Below are positions 30,528 to 43,170 of a stretch of 64,000 bases of DNA, one piece after another. A program made the position numbers and the translations under genes. Below the pieces are notes generated by a model. That model made no database searches, was not told the origin of the DNA, and saw only the letters and a program-made list of their open reading frames with translations. The stretch lies in assembly GCA_024349245.1 (NCBI GenBank), contig JALDNG010000039.1, positions 1,837,001-1,901,000 of the forward strand, read 5' to 3'. The DNA is from Neodontobutis hainanensis. Lineage: Eukaryota > Chordata > Actinopteri > Gobiiformes > Odontobutidae. The first letter of the stretch is position 1. Every line of letters starts with the position of its first letter.

Positions 30528-32404
30528 TTAAACTTGGTGGCAAATATTTTTGGTTTAATATTTAATTTGATTACATTAATGCTTAAGTTGAGCTTTACAA
30601 GAAATATTTTAACTGCTACTAACTTTTAACTGCTGTAAAAAGCACCTTATTTGTTTTAAAGTGTTTGCAAACCAAATGTTATTTCACTTTTGTTCAAATA
30701 GCAGTACTTTCAAAATGAATGTATGTTGATACATGCTTATTTTGAGTTTTATAGCTGATTTTATAATGCATGTTTTTAAACAATTTTGTGTTTAACTCCA
30801 GGTAAAGATGCTTCTTTATATTTCAATTCTTATTATTATTATTTATTTTTTTATATACCAACTATATTTATAAATCCGGTGTAAGGACAGCACAAGAAGG
30901 TATGAGCCGTACATTCTGGCCCAGGTCTCCCCAGCACCTGACCACACTGAAAGAGACAGGGTCTATCACCGCTGAAAGGCCTGGTGCACATGTACAGTAT
31001 GTGTAAGTGGAGGATAAAAAATAAAATTTACTTATTTATAAAAACATTGCTCTCTTCTTCCTGGAACTAACCTGTTTAAAAGTGTCTCACCAAAAGGCTT
31101 AATATATATATAGAGCCTGTGACACAAGGGTTTAGTGTTAATGCCTCAATGCCTGGATGGACTGTTATACAGCTCCTTTACCAAACTGTCACCTGTGCAT
31201 TACCCACAACATGATGCACAATGTTTATTACTACTTTGTTGGGATGTTAATATTTTATTTGGTGAGGGTTGTGTCTTTTGTGCATATTACTTATTAAATT
31301 AATAAACTGGACTTGACACTGGTCTTATTTTATAGCTATACCTTGGGTATATCTCTATAATAAGGTGCACCTGTTGTGATAAGAGTTTTTTAACTGTTGT
31401 CTCTGTTTTTTGTTTAATTATTAACACTAAAATTATACTAAAATCAAACTAAATGCATAGGTTTGCCATTTCTGAAACTTCGTTAGCATTTGCTGAGCAT
31501 TAGCCTTAATTAGACAATGCTAACGATTTATCACTGGCCCTGTTCTCTCTTGCGCTGCAAGACTTTGCTCTTTAACTTTGGGAGTTGTTGAGACCGCGGT
31601 TTGAGCCAGACGCACAAATTGATAAGTCTCTAGTCCTGTGTGCACAGAAAAGTCCTCCACTTCAAAGGACCACTCCGTAGCAAAACTACCAACGTCCCTC
31701 CTGTCTCCATCTTTTGGAGTCTGACAGAGGCTGTCAATCAATCGGTCACTGCAGGTCTCATGGGCACGCACCCGCTGACCTCTGCCTTCGGTTCGTCCCC
31801 TCTGTCTCAATTGGGTTCTGCCCACTTTTCCAGCATTTTTCAAATTTTGTGAGTGGGTGGATTAGGCTCTGACCAGGGGTTTAGTTACACTTTAAGGTGA
31901 TGCTGTCAGGCTAAGGCTAATCAGAGGAAAGGCTCTTGGTTGTGGTATGAGCACTTTGAAGAGGATATTCAGACAAAGGTGGGTGTTACATTACACATTA
32001 AACATTAAACCGGCAATGCCCGCCTAGCTCTGAGACATTTTACTTTTCTACATTTATCATTTGTAAGTCATGACAATAGCCGACAGGTAAATGTTTATGG
32101 CAGGTTTTCAACATGACAGACATTACATCTAACCCAGTACATTAACTTAACATTAAATTAACTATTATATTTAGGCAAATGTAGGTTCAACTCAAAGCCC
32201 ACTATTTTATAAAAAAAAACTGTTCTTACACAAACAGTAACAGTACAGTGAGCTGGTGAATAAAAGACCAAGATAAATGTGATTAACAGTACCTCTCATG
32301 TTCAGAGGTGACCGGTCCCAACAGCAAGACTTGTTTTAAACATAAGTTTTTACTTTGTTCTCTGTCTTTGCTGAGCCCCTCTACAGTTACCTGTCTGCTG
32401 CTGC
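30528..32404. other. Unassigned stretch
   Basis: AT-rich; no exon-like frame, inverted ends or RNA gene found. A frame of about 107 codons on the minus strand (31843-31520) has no recognisable motif. Confidence 0.4.
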
Positions 32405-32411
32405 TTTTCTG

Positions 32412-32515
32412 TCTGGTCCAGTCTTGTCCAGTCCAGTCCAGACAAGTCCAGTCTAGTCCAGTCCAGTCAAGTCCAGTCCAGTCCAGTCTAGTCCAGTCCA
32501 GTCCAGTCCAGTCCA
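32412..32515. repeat. (GTCCA)n pentanucleotide minisatellite
   Basis: About 20 units of GTCCA with scattered GTCTA, GTCAA and GACAA variants. On the minus strand it translates as a W-T-G-L-D repeat, which is an artefact of a 5-bp unit without stops rather than a protein. Confidence 0.95.
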
Positions 32516-32892
32516 ATCATCAGTCAGCTGCTCTGTCGGACCTCTATGCTCCTGCACAGTTGACATAGCCCAGCCTCGTCTTCCTTATCTTTATCTAACA
32601 TCACATCCTGCTCCATCAACAACTTCTTTTAAATAAACTTAAACTCAATCAAATCTTTATTCATTTATGTGCCTGGATATGAAGGCATATATATACTGTA
32701 TTTTAAGATCTTAAATTTAAAATAATTTATACACGAGTTAATACCTTTTAAAATAACATGGAAGTAGATGAAAGCAAACAACAACAAAACTTTTAATTAT
32801 TTATTTATTACTATAGTAGTTATTTAAGCATGCCATATAAAAAGATGTTATTGTAGAAAAGAATCAGAAATCGTAAAAATCAATAAAAAAAT

Positions 32893-33080
32893 GTTGGTCT
32901 ACCTGACCTTTTCTTTTTCAACTTCCGAATTAGAGTTTGAACACTGCTGTTTGGCATTCTCAATTCCTCCAATATCTTTTTATATCTCTTTCCAGTTTTA
33001 TACAGTTCAATTACCTTTTCCCACAGATCTTTTTGACAATTCTTTTGCTTTCCCCAAGACTCAGACAGAAACATCAGTGA
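32893..33080 (-). pseudogene. Tc1-like transposase N-terminus (family A)
   Basis: G-K-Q-K-N-C-Q-K-D-L-W-E-K-V-I-E-L-Y-K then TGKRYKKILEELRMPNSS and VQTLIRKLKKKRSGRP: the first helix-turn-helix of a Tc1-like transposase. The in-frame ATG upstream reads through leader sequence and is not the true start; the expected start is next to the G-K-Q-K run. The DDE domain is absent. Confidence 0.85.
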
Positions 33081-33415
33081 AGCACTGGATAAAATATGCA
33101 AGGTCTGCCAGGAGCCCAGAAACGCACTGACCTTTTATACACACACTCAGATTACAAGCAAACAGATCACAGGTGAGGGTGGTTACCTTTAGTAGCCATT
33201 CAAAACTGTTTGTGTCGACTTGTGTACACTTTTTATCATAGTCATTTGGGTAGTTTATGTTGTCATTATGATTTAAAAAGAGAAAACACAGTTGTTTTAC
33301 AATAAATGGCTTCAACTAACCACGAGTAAAAGAAAGGTTCTTGTGTTATCATTCATATTCTCTGGAAAATGGCCAAAACAAAATCACAAATTCTGCCAAC
33401 ATATGAGCACACCTA
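32893..33415 (-). mobile_element. Tc1-like element fragment (family A), 5' half
   Basis: It carries the 5' leader and inverted end of the family: AACAGATCACAGGTGAGG, GGTTACCTTTAGTAGCCATT, GTTGTCATTATGATTTAAAA, and degenerate AAATTCTGCCAACATATGAG near 33405. The transposase start follows on the minus strand. It breaks off at about 32893, where the DDE domain should begin. Same family as 44328-45194 and 55587-56193. Confidence 0.85.
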
Positions 33416-34685
33416 AAATGTTTTGTTAAGAAAGCAAATAAGGGTTGAGTCCCCGTCAGGTTTGCCACAAAAACCCAGAACCGCTCAAAGAACAATGAGC
33501 TGAACCATCATGCTTGATTTATAATAATTTGATGCTTTAATAGTTCCTTGAAGTAATCCACTAGAAGCTGAATAAGTATGCTGGGGCCACACTTATTAGT
33601 GATTATTACACCTGAACCAACTCAGAATTTGGATTATTAATGTTTTCCTAAAACAGAAAAATAATTTAAATTCAATATCAAACTCTAATAACAAAAATGA
33701 GAAAAATCAGCTTGTTTACTGTAACTGCATTCAACATAAAATAGCACAGGGGATATATTCCTGTTAAGTGGCCCTTTATATAATACAACAAATGCAGACT
33801 GTCAATGACAATAGCCGGAGTCACAGACAGTGCGTGTAAATCGCTACAAGCAACTAACCTCCTACTCCTGAAGAGTGCAGATGCTCTTCTGCTCGCTTAT
33901 GCCAGCTTTACTTATTTACACCTTTAGCCAACATTTTATGATATATATCTTTCAATATTTTTACATAACTTTTTACTTTCTTTTAACTGTATTTTTATGT
34001 AACAACACGTTGGACCTGCTGAGCGACTGGAGCCTTAGAATCTATTTTTGAACATGTCTGGAGTAAAAACAACAACTACAAATACTACAGAATAAGTGTG
34101 CTACAAACAAAGATTTTTGCTTTGGGGAGCCGCAGACAATCACAAGGTAGCTGGGTTGGGGTTAAGATATATACCACCATGTTGATCCCTGCTAGGCCTG
34201 CTCAAGCGCAAGATATGGTCCTCTGTCACAAAATATATATACAAAATATTTCCACATATTGCCACTTGGTTTGATGTGTTCTTCACACTTGACTAAATGA
34301 ATTGCATATTTGAACATCAGCAAAAGTATGTTATACTCCTGTTTTTCTCTCCTCCTCTGCCCCCATCCTGATGGTCCTAAATGAGCAGGCTATCGCACTA
34401 GCAGCAAATCATTAAGACACACCCGAGAAGGTCAAGTGCTGAACCAATTAAAAACCAACGAGACAATGTAGCTGAAAAGGTTAGCAGAGCCCTTTTGCAT
34501 ACACATTTATACAAACATGTGCTGGGGATGCATGGAAAAGCAGATTAAGAAGCACTCCGCTTTTAAACATGTACAGAGGGGACAGGATTAGCAGTGGCAT
34601 TTACTGTATATTCACACATTCTTCCAGAACAGCACATAATGTATCAGCAGACATGTGGATATGACCCAACAATTTAAAGTGTGAG
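33416..34685. other. Unassigned stretch
   Basis: No identifiable coding or repeat ends. Mixed AT-rich sequence leading into the DIRS fragment. Confidence 0.4.
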
Positions 34686-34689
34686 TTCA

Positions 34690-35480
34690 GACAAGGTTTG
34701 TAGAGTGATGGAGCCACAGACAGTAATTTCTAGTGCCTGCTTACGTCATCCACCCCCTGGCCCGAGCGGTTCTCCTGAGGATGTCCCAAGCATTTGCCGT
34801 GGATGGGGACCGCACCATGAGCACAGCACAGCTTTGCGCCAGACACCTGTGGCTCGGCCTGTCACAGGTTTCACTCTGCAACTGCCAGGGGCCCCCACCC
34901 CATGGCATTGGGACCTAGGGGGTTTAAGCTCAGACAGCAACCTACTTTCAGCCACCCACACAACCACAGCAAGGTCCCCACATGAGACGGTAGGGCAGCC
35001 CTTTTGGGGGCCCCCCCGCTCGGCAGGATGTGGAGTTTTAGCTCACCCTGGGCTGTCTCTGGCTGGAAGTGCACATGGGTTGCATCCCACACTATGTGGA
35101 GGTGTTCACGGACGCTTTGCTCACCGGATGGAACGAGACCTTGGGCTGGCTTACAGTGGGCGGGGCCTGGGAGTCACCGCTAGCTCATTTAAATGTACTG
35201 GAGATGGTGGCGGTGCAGAGGGTGCTTCTGTACTTTGCCCCCAACTTGGGATGAGATCACATGATGGTCAGGTCGGACAACACGATAGTTGTGGCTACCT
35301 GAACAGGCAGAGAGGGACCAGGTCATCCTTCTTTCACCAGAGGGCATAGATCCTACTGTGGGCAGACACACATCTGGCCTCCCTCAGGACGCGGCATGTG
35401 CCTAGGACATTCACCGCAGGGGCAGACAGGATGTCCCTGGTTGGCCCTCAGAGGGGTCTGCAGAAGATGTGCAGTTACTT
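34690..35480 (+). mobile_element. DIRS-like retrotransposon fragment: gag piece fused to RNase H
   Basis: Gag-like segment 34733-34860 reads I-H-P-L-A-R-A-V then ARHLWLGLSQVSL, matching the conserved R-H-L-W-L-N-L box of vertebrate DIRS gag. After a deletion comes RNase H: VEVFTDALLTGWNETLG (first Asp), WESPLAHLNVLEMVAVQ (Glu), then in another frame V-R-S-D-N-T-I-V-V-A (third Asp) and L-L-W-A-D-T-H-L-A-S-L-R, R-H-V-P. The RT, methyltransferase-like and tyrosine recombinase parts are absent. A 222-codon frame from 34681 crosses the segment in the wrong register and is not a gene. Base composition is clearly more GC-rich than its flanks. Confidence 0.78.
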
Positions 35481-36205
35481 ATGCTGTGTCAGGTCAGGAC
35501 TTGCGCTGCAATGTGGAGCGCAAAAAAACAAAACAGATAAAAACAGATAAAACATAAAACAACAAGATACAATAAAATGCATGCATCAAACATCAATAAC
35601 CCACAAATCAGCATTCATACTTTAACCTTAGCTAATCACACTATTCATAACATTCAACTTTCTAAAATTATTAAATATTAGAAGTTTGGAAAAACACTTC
35701 ATAAAGTAATGGGAATTCTTATACTTGACAATTGACTCAGCAGTGAGTTTTATTTTACTTCTACCTTAGTACCTTTTTGGGTAATAGTAGCAAATTAGTT
35801 TGTTTTATTGAGGTTAATTGGCGGCGTAGTGAACCGTGAGTGGAACCTCATTGAAGAAATGAGTGTTTCTGGTTATTTAAATTTATTTAAGCACTTTAAA
35901 AAGTAAAAGATTGATGATGCGAACTTTATTATGATTGTTAAGTTACTGCCTGTAATTCAACTACCTTGTCTTAGGGACAGGTATTTTTCTTTACGGTGTT
36001 TCAATAATTTGTTTGTAGCTTTTGCAAATCATTTTTGAAATTGAGTGTTGCTGAACTGAACTGAACTGGGTTATATTGATAGCTAAATGGTTAACTAAAT
36101 ATAACTAACTGACTTGAGATAGTAACTTGTTACTGGTAACTGTTGCTTTGAATGCTGAGTGTCTGATATAAAACTATTTTTTTACAAATGAATTAGCCAC
36201 ACACA

Positions 36206-36259
<54 letters not shown>

Positions 36260-39200
36260 AAATAAATAATAAAATCACACTGATAATAAGAATGAAAAAA
36301 ATTAAAAGTTAAAAAAATAAAGTTATGTTTGCATAAAAACTCTTGTTCATTACATTTTTCTTCATAATTGCAAACACATGTGTTGTATTCATTGTTGTAA
36401 AATTTGTTCATACATAGTTCGAACTGTATATAGTTCGTTTGTTATTGTGATAAAAACCATTGATCTAAAGTTCACTGCTGATGCTGGCATGTAAATAGTT
36501 TTCTAATTAGTAATAAATATAACAATTTCTGATCAACTCATATTAATTGCATGATTAAAAATAACATACCAGTTAAATCCCTGCCCATTTCAAGTCAACC
36601 CGACCCCTTCTGGTATAAACCCCGCCCACTTCCACGCCCAATCCGAGTACAGATACAGATACAGATAATTCATATGGTTAACAGATACATTTACAGATAA
36701 TGCTGTACTCGCTCATCCCTAATTCAAATCCTGCTGCTATCTAATTTGTAGCATTATATTCATTAGGGACACCTTAAGGAACACCGATGTCATCGATGTA
36801 TGTGCATACCTGCCAACTTTTCAAAAAACCTTGGAGTGAGATTTTGTCAGGGGTGATCAAAACAGTGCCGCTCAGCATGCACACAGCCACACAAGTTGGT
36901 GGCTCAGATATCAGAGTATTGAAATTGATGTTCACCCATGTTGTACCCTGCATTCTGGTGGTTTGTGGGGGGGTCCAAAGCTAGGGGCAGCTTATTAAGA
37001 GATAGACAATATTGGTTACATTCTGTGAAGCAAACATAGCTGAAGGTCCAACCCTAGGACATTTTGGATTAAGTAGATGTGATTTCCTGCATTCTAGTGG
37101 ATTTTTCTTACTATGTTACTAGTAGCTCTTACTGGTGGCTATCGTAATTGTCAGAGCTTCTGTTCTGAACTGGTATGCAGTTGTAGTAGGCTTCCTTCCA
37201 AATAAAGAACAAACATATAAAATCATTATCACATGTGTAGTGATGTCTCTCGTACCAGGAGATGCCAACATCCTTCAGAGTTCCACAGATTTATACCTTT
37301 CACCTTTACAGACCTTCTTCCCTTTGTTTATTCAGACTGAGGAAAACCGAGGAGATTTGATTAGCAGCTCCTTGCTAATCCAAACCAGATGTTCCCATAT
37401 GTTGTGTTAAGAGACAAACCACGGGGAGGAAACTTTATTTACAGTTTTATTTTTCAACACTTCAAAGGACGTGAAGGTGTTATCTCACGGAAAGCTAGAC
37501 TTTCTGGCGGCATTTGACACGCCTTAAGTCGCAAAATATACGATTCGTGGATTGAAGCGAACCAGACCTGAGAAAGGAATGCCTTTGTTTCGGGATGTTT
37601 CAGTATAAAAATTATTGAACAATGCCCTCTTTTGGCTGAGAAGAGTAATGACTCCGCTTCAAAATTAAAGACAATTCTCCGTTCTGGTCCATTTGAGTGT
37701 ATATTAAAGACTATCATGTTGAATGTGTCACCTTCACGTTGTTCATTACAGGCTCCAGAGTGATAACAATATAAAAGAATTCTTTCTTCATCATCCTTAC
37801 AGCTTGCTGTGTAATAAAATGAATTATTATGTTTTCAGGTCAAGATGCTAATAATGTCCATGTGTTTGGTATTCAAAGATTTGTAAAGACATTTCCTATG
37901 CACTTATGATACAATGCATAAGCAATATGGTTTTAAAATGTGTTTAAGTTGCTTATTTGGTCAAATAAAAAGCCGTCTAACCGTCCCCTCTACCCTCTGT
38001 AACAACTCCAAGCAAATAACATAAAACAATGATTAAACTCACTTTACTCCACCAAAGATTCTAACAATTGAAACCTTGTTCCATGTCAATCATTGTTTGT
38101 GTTAATTACCCTCATCATTTGTCCCTAATTATTACTTTGTGTCATTTCCCTGTCATTATTCATTGTTTAACCTTGTATAATCTTTAATAAAACCCCTTGT
38201 TGTTTCATTGTTTAATTTAGATTTGTATTGAAAACGAGTAGAATTTACTTCCTTCAAGATTAATGAGACTATACTGACCAGTTTCAATAGAACTGTTAAA
38301 ACTAGGGTGGTGCCCCGAAAGAAATTAATATTTTGATATAAAAATATTAGTTATTAATTTCCATAATTAATATTCATATTAATTATTAATTAATTAAACA
38401 ATATTCAATACACATGAAACATAATTAAGTCAGAAAGGTGCATCCAAGGTCCTTTTCATATCAAAACATAAAATTATCAAAACATAAAATGGACCAGCAG
38501 ATGCATAACCTGTTTCCACAGAGAGGGTCTGCTGGACGACTGCTGAAAATCTACTTTAATCTAAAAGTTTTAATTTAATCAGACTAAATAGTGCTTCCCC
38601 AGAAAAGTCATGTCACAATTATTTTGTTTATTATTTCTTTTCAAATAATATTTTAAATGTATTAAACCATTGTTGTTAAAGCATTATGTTAACCAGGCAT
38701 TAGGTTAACCAAGCCTCCTTACTTTAATACTGTTTTGTTTAAATCTTCTTCTACTAGAAATGGGATATCCATGGCTCAATAAACCAAAAAAAAAAAACTG
38801 AAGTCCTATAAAATACAAGAAGTGTTTTTTCTCAATAAATCTTTGTATTTGTTTGTTCATCAATTAGTATCTCTATGTATTCATCTTTGCTTTGTTCTCC
38901 ACATAGTATCATTCTTGTAAGTTTATTTTTAATGAGAACTGTTTTTTTTTTTTTACTGTTGAACAATTCCTTCATTTTGTTCAGCTCTGTTGGTAACTGA
39001 GATTACAGTTACCATTGGTTGTAGGTCTTCACCTGTAATTGTAAGTGGTATCATCCGCAAATATGATAAATTTTAACTTAGTTGATACAAACAAATTCTT
39101 TAAATAAATCATAAATATTATAGCATGTTTTTTGGTTCACAAGCTTTATGAAAAGTCTTCAAATTGACATTGTTTTCCATATTGTCTTTTTAAATAATAT

Positions 39201-39637
39201 AATTAGGGAAAGAAATATTCACCGGATATTGTATTATTTCCTCCAATTCAATTTCTATAATAATCTTTAGTATTTTCTTTGTACATTGTCTTTGTCCTCC
39301 ATGAGCCAGACCCACGGCAGTAACTGGGCAGTGTGCATCACACAGCCTCCAAGTTTTGGCATGCTCTGGTCACACACTTTCCCCCGAAACACCATCATCC
39401 TTGTGATTGTCGTTTATCAGGAAAGACTGTACATAAAATCAAGAATGTTCTATGAAGCTTGTGCATTATTTACTTTTATTTGCATTATTTACTAAAATAT
39501 CTTTAGGATTTTGTTCAGTATAGATTGGTTCCATAGGAAAGAACTTTTAATTTTCTTTTATAAGAACTCTATAAATACGATAAACCATTTTGTTTTTGCA
39601 TTTTTCCAATATTAATCTAAACCATAACATATTCAAG
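35481..39637. other. Unassigned stretch with microsatellite and small inverted repeat
   Basis: Contains the (CA)n tract at 36199-36257. A run of ACAGATACAGATACAGATAA words ends CTCGCTCATCCCTA at 36651-36720, which resembles the tip of a fish hAT-type element, and a short inverted pair ACGTGAAGGTG (37469-37479) / CACCTTCACGT (37729-37739) encloses 249 bp. At 38080-38220 the sequence has the look of LTR leader DNA (ATTACCCTCATCATTTGTCC, AATAAAACC), without ends. No gene found. Confidence 0.4.
36199..36257. repeat. (CA)n microsatellite
   Basis: About 29 CA units with one early interruption (ACAGAC). Confidence 0.97.
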
Positions 39638-40080
39638 AACATGGCCCACTCAGACTCACTGTCTCCGACCTCCCCCGGAATCTGGTTGAAACTCTGGGTC
39701 GGAGTTGAAGATCTATCTGACAGGGGGCTCGGCCAAACACATTGCGGCTGAGCTGGGGGGCTATGAGCAAGCCCACACCAGCCCGCCACCTCTCACCGTA
39801 GGCAACTCCAGAGTAGTGGAGAGTCCAGCCTCTCTCAAAGATTTGGGTTTGAGAGCCCAAGCTGTGCGTGGAGGTGAGCCCGACTATCTCTAGTTGGTAT
39901 CTCTCAACCTCCCGCACAAGCTCAGGCTCCTTCCCCGCCAGCGAGGTGACATTCCATGTCCCTTGCGCCAGATTCCGTGTCCTGAAATTGGATCGTTGTG
40001 GCCTCCGCCCCTGACTGCTACTCGGTCCACTTTGCACCAGCCCCTTACGGCTCCGAAGGTGGTGGGCCCACGGGAACTAA
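39638..40080 (-). mobile_element. Rex3 LINE, 5' endonuclease fragment
   Basis: The minus strand begins with the Rex3 leader (CCGTAAGGGGCTGGTGCAAA) and reads NFRTRNLAQGTWNVTSLAG, LEIVGLTSTHSLGS, GLLIAPQLSRNVFG, then jumps by deletion to R-A-P-C-Q-I-D-L-Q-L-R-P. The later half of the endonuclease and all RT are missing. The endonuclease N-terminal asparagine of TWNV is retained. An AATTAATTAATT run marks the right border. Confidence 0.9.
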
Positions 40081-40869
40081 TTAATTAATTCACAACCCTA
40101 ATATTTACACTCCAAGTAAAAAGTACTCTTTACTTTCTGGGTGGCACAGAACTGCACAGACAAAACAAACGGGGAGCACTTTTCTGTGCCATGTAAACGT
40201 AGCCCTATAGATATTTCTCCACTGGGATGAAGTCTGGCTGTGACAGAGACTGCTGAGGCTTTTGGTAGGAGACTGGAGTGTAATAAAGACATTAGTTCTA
40301 TATTCATTGCTTGCAGGGACAAGAGTCACTCCCATTTACTGTGCTGCACTGTTATTTCATCCATCATTGGTCAGTGTTTGTCAAATAATAGAAAAACAAC
40401 TGAGAGCAGTAAAAAGCTCCATTCATCTTCCTTTGCTGTGTCTTTGATCTGTTTGTCTTGCCTGTCCGCTCACAATTGGCTTCTGCTTGTTCTACAATTG
40501 CATTTCTCTCATTTTCTCTCCCTTTTATTACAGCTTTCTCTTCAAAGAATTGTTTTCCTCTGCTGTTAGGCTTTTTGCTTCCCAGGACGTTTCGGAAACT
40601 GAAAAAAAATAGAGGTGGAATGAAGCTTAAACCACAAAAAGCTGTCATGTGTTGTTCAGATCAGTCATTTTAGTAGAATCTAACCAAATATACTCACTGT
40701 CTGCTTTAGTGACAAGCACTAGGTTGCCAGGCGTCCTTCAAAACAACCACAAACACTGGCTTACGAAAAGAGTTTGAAGGATTTACTTTGCATTGCTTAT
40801 AAGTAGATGTCAGGGGGGAAATTAAGGTTTCTGTTACGTCAGTTTATTTAATATGTTTAGCAAAAATTA

Positions 40870-40871
<2 letters not shown>
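40081..40871. other. Unassigned stretch
   Basis: Short frames on both strands (up to 109 codons) without motifs. No transposon ends recognised. Confidence 0.35.

Positions 40872-40962
<91 letters not shown>
40872..40962. repeat. (GT)n microsatellite, ~45 units
   Basis: Pure GT tract. Confidence 0.98.
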
Positions 40963-40963
<1 letters not shown>

Positions 40964-41943
40964 CAAATACACACACACTTAATAATTGTAAATTCTCATG
41001 CATTATTTAAAGGCAGGTTCAAAACTTTGTAAAGTATCAAATTAAACAAATATATAAAAACAACTTGCTTATAATGTATGAGACATGAATCTGCACTTTT
41101 TATTGTGTATTTTACAGTGAGCTTTTAGAAAATAATATTCAAGTGTTTAGATTAAATTGAAAGTAGTAGCTCCTACATCCTAGGGCACTGCCTCCTCACC
41201 AGAAGCAGGTGGTGTTGGTGAAACATTGGGTGTGCTAACCATCCTGCACAGTCAGGACAGAGAGGAGTAGATGACAGCTATGGCCAGGCTGGTAGAGTAG
41301 GCATAGCGTCCCTTCAGTTGCACTTATTGGGAGTGAAGATGGTGAAATGTAAGAGCCAGTGTTACAAAGACTGATCATAATTTCATGAGCTGTTCCAAAA
41401 TTTTAAAGAATCTTGATTGATTCAACAGCGTAGTGGTGTTTACATTAGGCTAAATGTAGTCAGCAAAGTAAAGCTAAGTCTCAGAAACTATACTTTTCAG
41501 AGACTGAATTTAAAATGATAGACAGCAGCAAACATGAAGTATCTTCAACAGTGAAGTGACTCAGGAACAGTAACTAGGTCCTGAAAATAAAATACAAATA
41601 TATATAGATGCTTTTATTTCTTAAATTAGACCATTTTAATGTCAATAAAATGATAGATTATCACACACCTCATGTGGTACTGGGTTATAGTATTTTAAAA
41701 CGAGTAACTGCGCTATAAACAATAAATATATATAAAAAAAGAAAAAAAATGAAAAATGAGACTAAACCAAGCGTCTCTCATGGAACCTCCTAAATGGTCG
41801 TCGCGTTAGGGCTCTGCCATACATCAAAATACAGCGATATACCTCCGTCCACCAGAGGGCAGGCTCCAAAAGTGGAAATTTAAGGACAAACCCAATGTAG
41901 ACTTTACAAGTGTAAAAAAAATTCATATTAAAAATTCAAATAA
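40963..41943. other. Unassigned stretch
   Basis: AT-rich with a more mixed block at 41170-41340 (AGGGCACTGCCTCCTCACCA and following). No coding or inverted ends identified. Confidence 0.35.
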
Positions 41944-43170
41944 ATCGTGAGCTTTACCCTACAGTTCAGCTCCTTCCTTGTCACCTTGACAGACCGGTAC
42001 ATCGACCGCATCACTGAAGAAGCTGTCAATCTCACGTTCCCTCCTTCCCTCACTCGTGATCAAGACCCCAAGATACTTGAACTCCTCCACTTGAGGCAGG
42101 ATCTCTCCACCAACCTGAAGGGGACAAGCCACCCTTTTCTGACTGAGAACCATGGTCTCAGACTTGGAGGTGCTGATCCTCATCCCAGCCGCTTCACACT
42201 GTCCCAGTGCACACTGAAGATCCTGGCTTGATGGAGCCAGCAGGACAACATCATTTGCAAATAGCAGAGACGAGATCCTGTGGTCCCCAAACCAGACTCC
42301 CTCCGGCCCCTGGCTGCGCCTAGAAATCCTGTCCATAAAGATAATGAACAGGACCGGTGACAAAGGGCAGCCCTGCCGGAGTCCAACATGCACTGGGAAC
42401 AGGTCTGACTTACTGCCGGCAATACGAACTAAGCTCCCGCTCCGGTCGTACAGGGACCGAATAGCCCATAGCAAAGGGCCCAGAGCACCCCCCACAGGGC
42501 GCCACGAGGGACACAGTCGAATGCCTTCTCCAGATCCACAAAACACATGTGGACTGCTTGGGCAAACTCCCATAAACCCTCCAGCACCCTGGAGAGTGTA
42601 TAGTTCTGGTCCAGTATTCCACAACCGGGACGAAAACCGCATTGTTCCTCCTGAATCCGAGGATCAACTATCGGCCGCATTCTCCTCTCCAGTAACCTGG
42701 CATAGACTTTCCCGGGGAGGCTGAGGAGTGTGATCCCTCTGTAGCTGGAACACACCCTCCGGTCCCCCTTCTTGAAAAGAGGGACCACCACCCCGGTCTG
42801 CCAGTCCAGAGGACTGAACTCCTCCCAGACCCGAGTTTTAGCGTCCACGACCACCCGGGCTGCAGTCCACTTTGCCTGCCGGTACCTATTAGTTGCCTCA
42901 GGAGTCCCACGAGCCAACCAGGCTCGGTAGGTCTCCTTCTTCAGCTTGACAGCATTCCTTACTTCCGGTGTCCACCAACGGGTTCGGGGGTTGCCGCCAC
43001 GACAGACACCGGAGACTTTACGGCCACAGCTTTGAGTGGACTCGATGTCTCCAGTCTCCCTCGGGATCTGGTCGAAGCTCTGCCGGAGGTGGGAGTTAAA
43101 GATCTTTCTGACAGGGGGCTCTGCCAAACGTTCCCAACAGACCCTCACAGTACATTTGTCTAACAAAAAA
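41944..43170 (-). mobile_element. Rex3 LINE, RT-containing fragment with two internal deletions
   Basis: Minus strand, from 43166: V-R-V-C-W-E-R-L-A-E-P-P-V-R-K then RTRWWTPEVRNAVKLKKE, a deletion to L-D-W-Q-T-G-V-V-V-P-L-F, QEEQCGFRPGCGILDQ, FVDLEKAFDCVPR, then in the next frame VGLRQGCPLSPVLF, SLLFANDVVLLAPSSQDLQ, GEILPQVEEFKYLGVL. The catalytic FADD box is altered to FAND, so the second aspartate pair is mutated. It contains ACCACCACCCCGGTCTGCCA, matching the second classic Rex3 primer site. Endonuclease and C-terminus are missing. Confidence 0.92.

Noticed and set aside
32283..32568. W-T-G-L-D repeat protein (minus) and S-S-P-V-Q repeat protein (plus)
   Set aside because: Both arise from the GTCCA pentanucleotide tract, which is open in several frames on both strands.
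34681..35349. 222-codon proline/glycine/serine-rich frame, the longest in its neighbourhood
   Set aside because: It runs in a different register from the DIRS gag and RNase H motifs, which are recognisable in the other frames; it is a GC-rich shadow.
37469..37739. A 271-bp MITE bounded by ACGTGAAGGTG inverted ends
   Set aside because: The arms are only 11 bp and no target duplication is present; kept as a remark in the stretch annotation, not called as an element.
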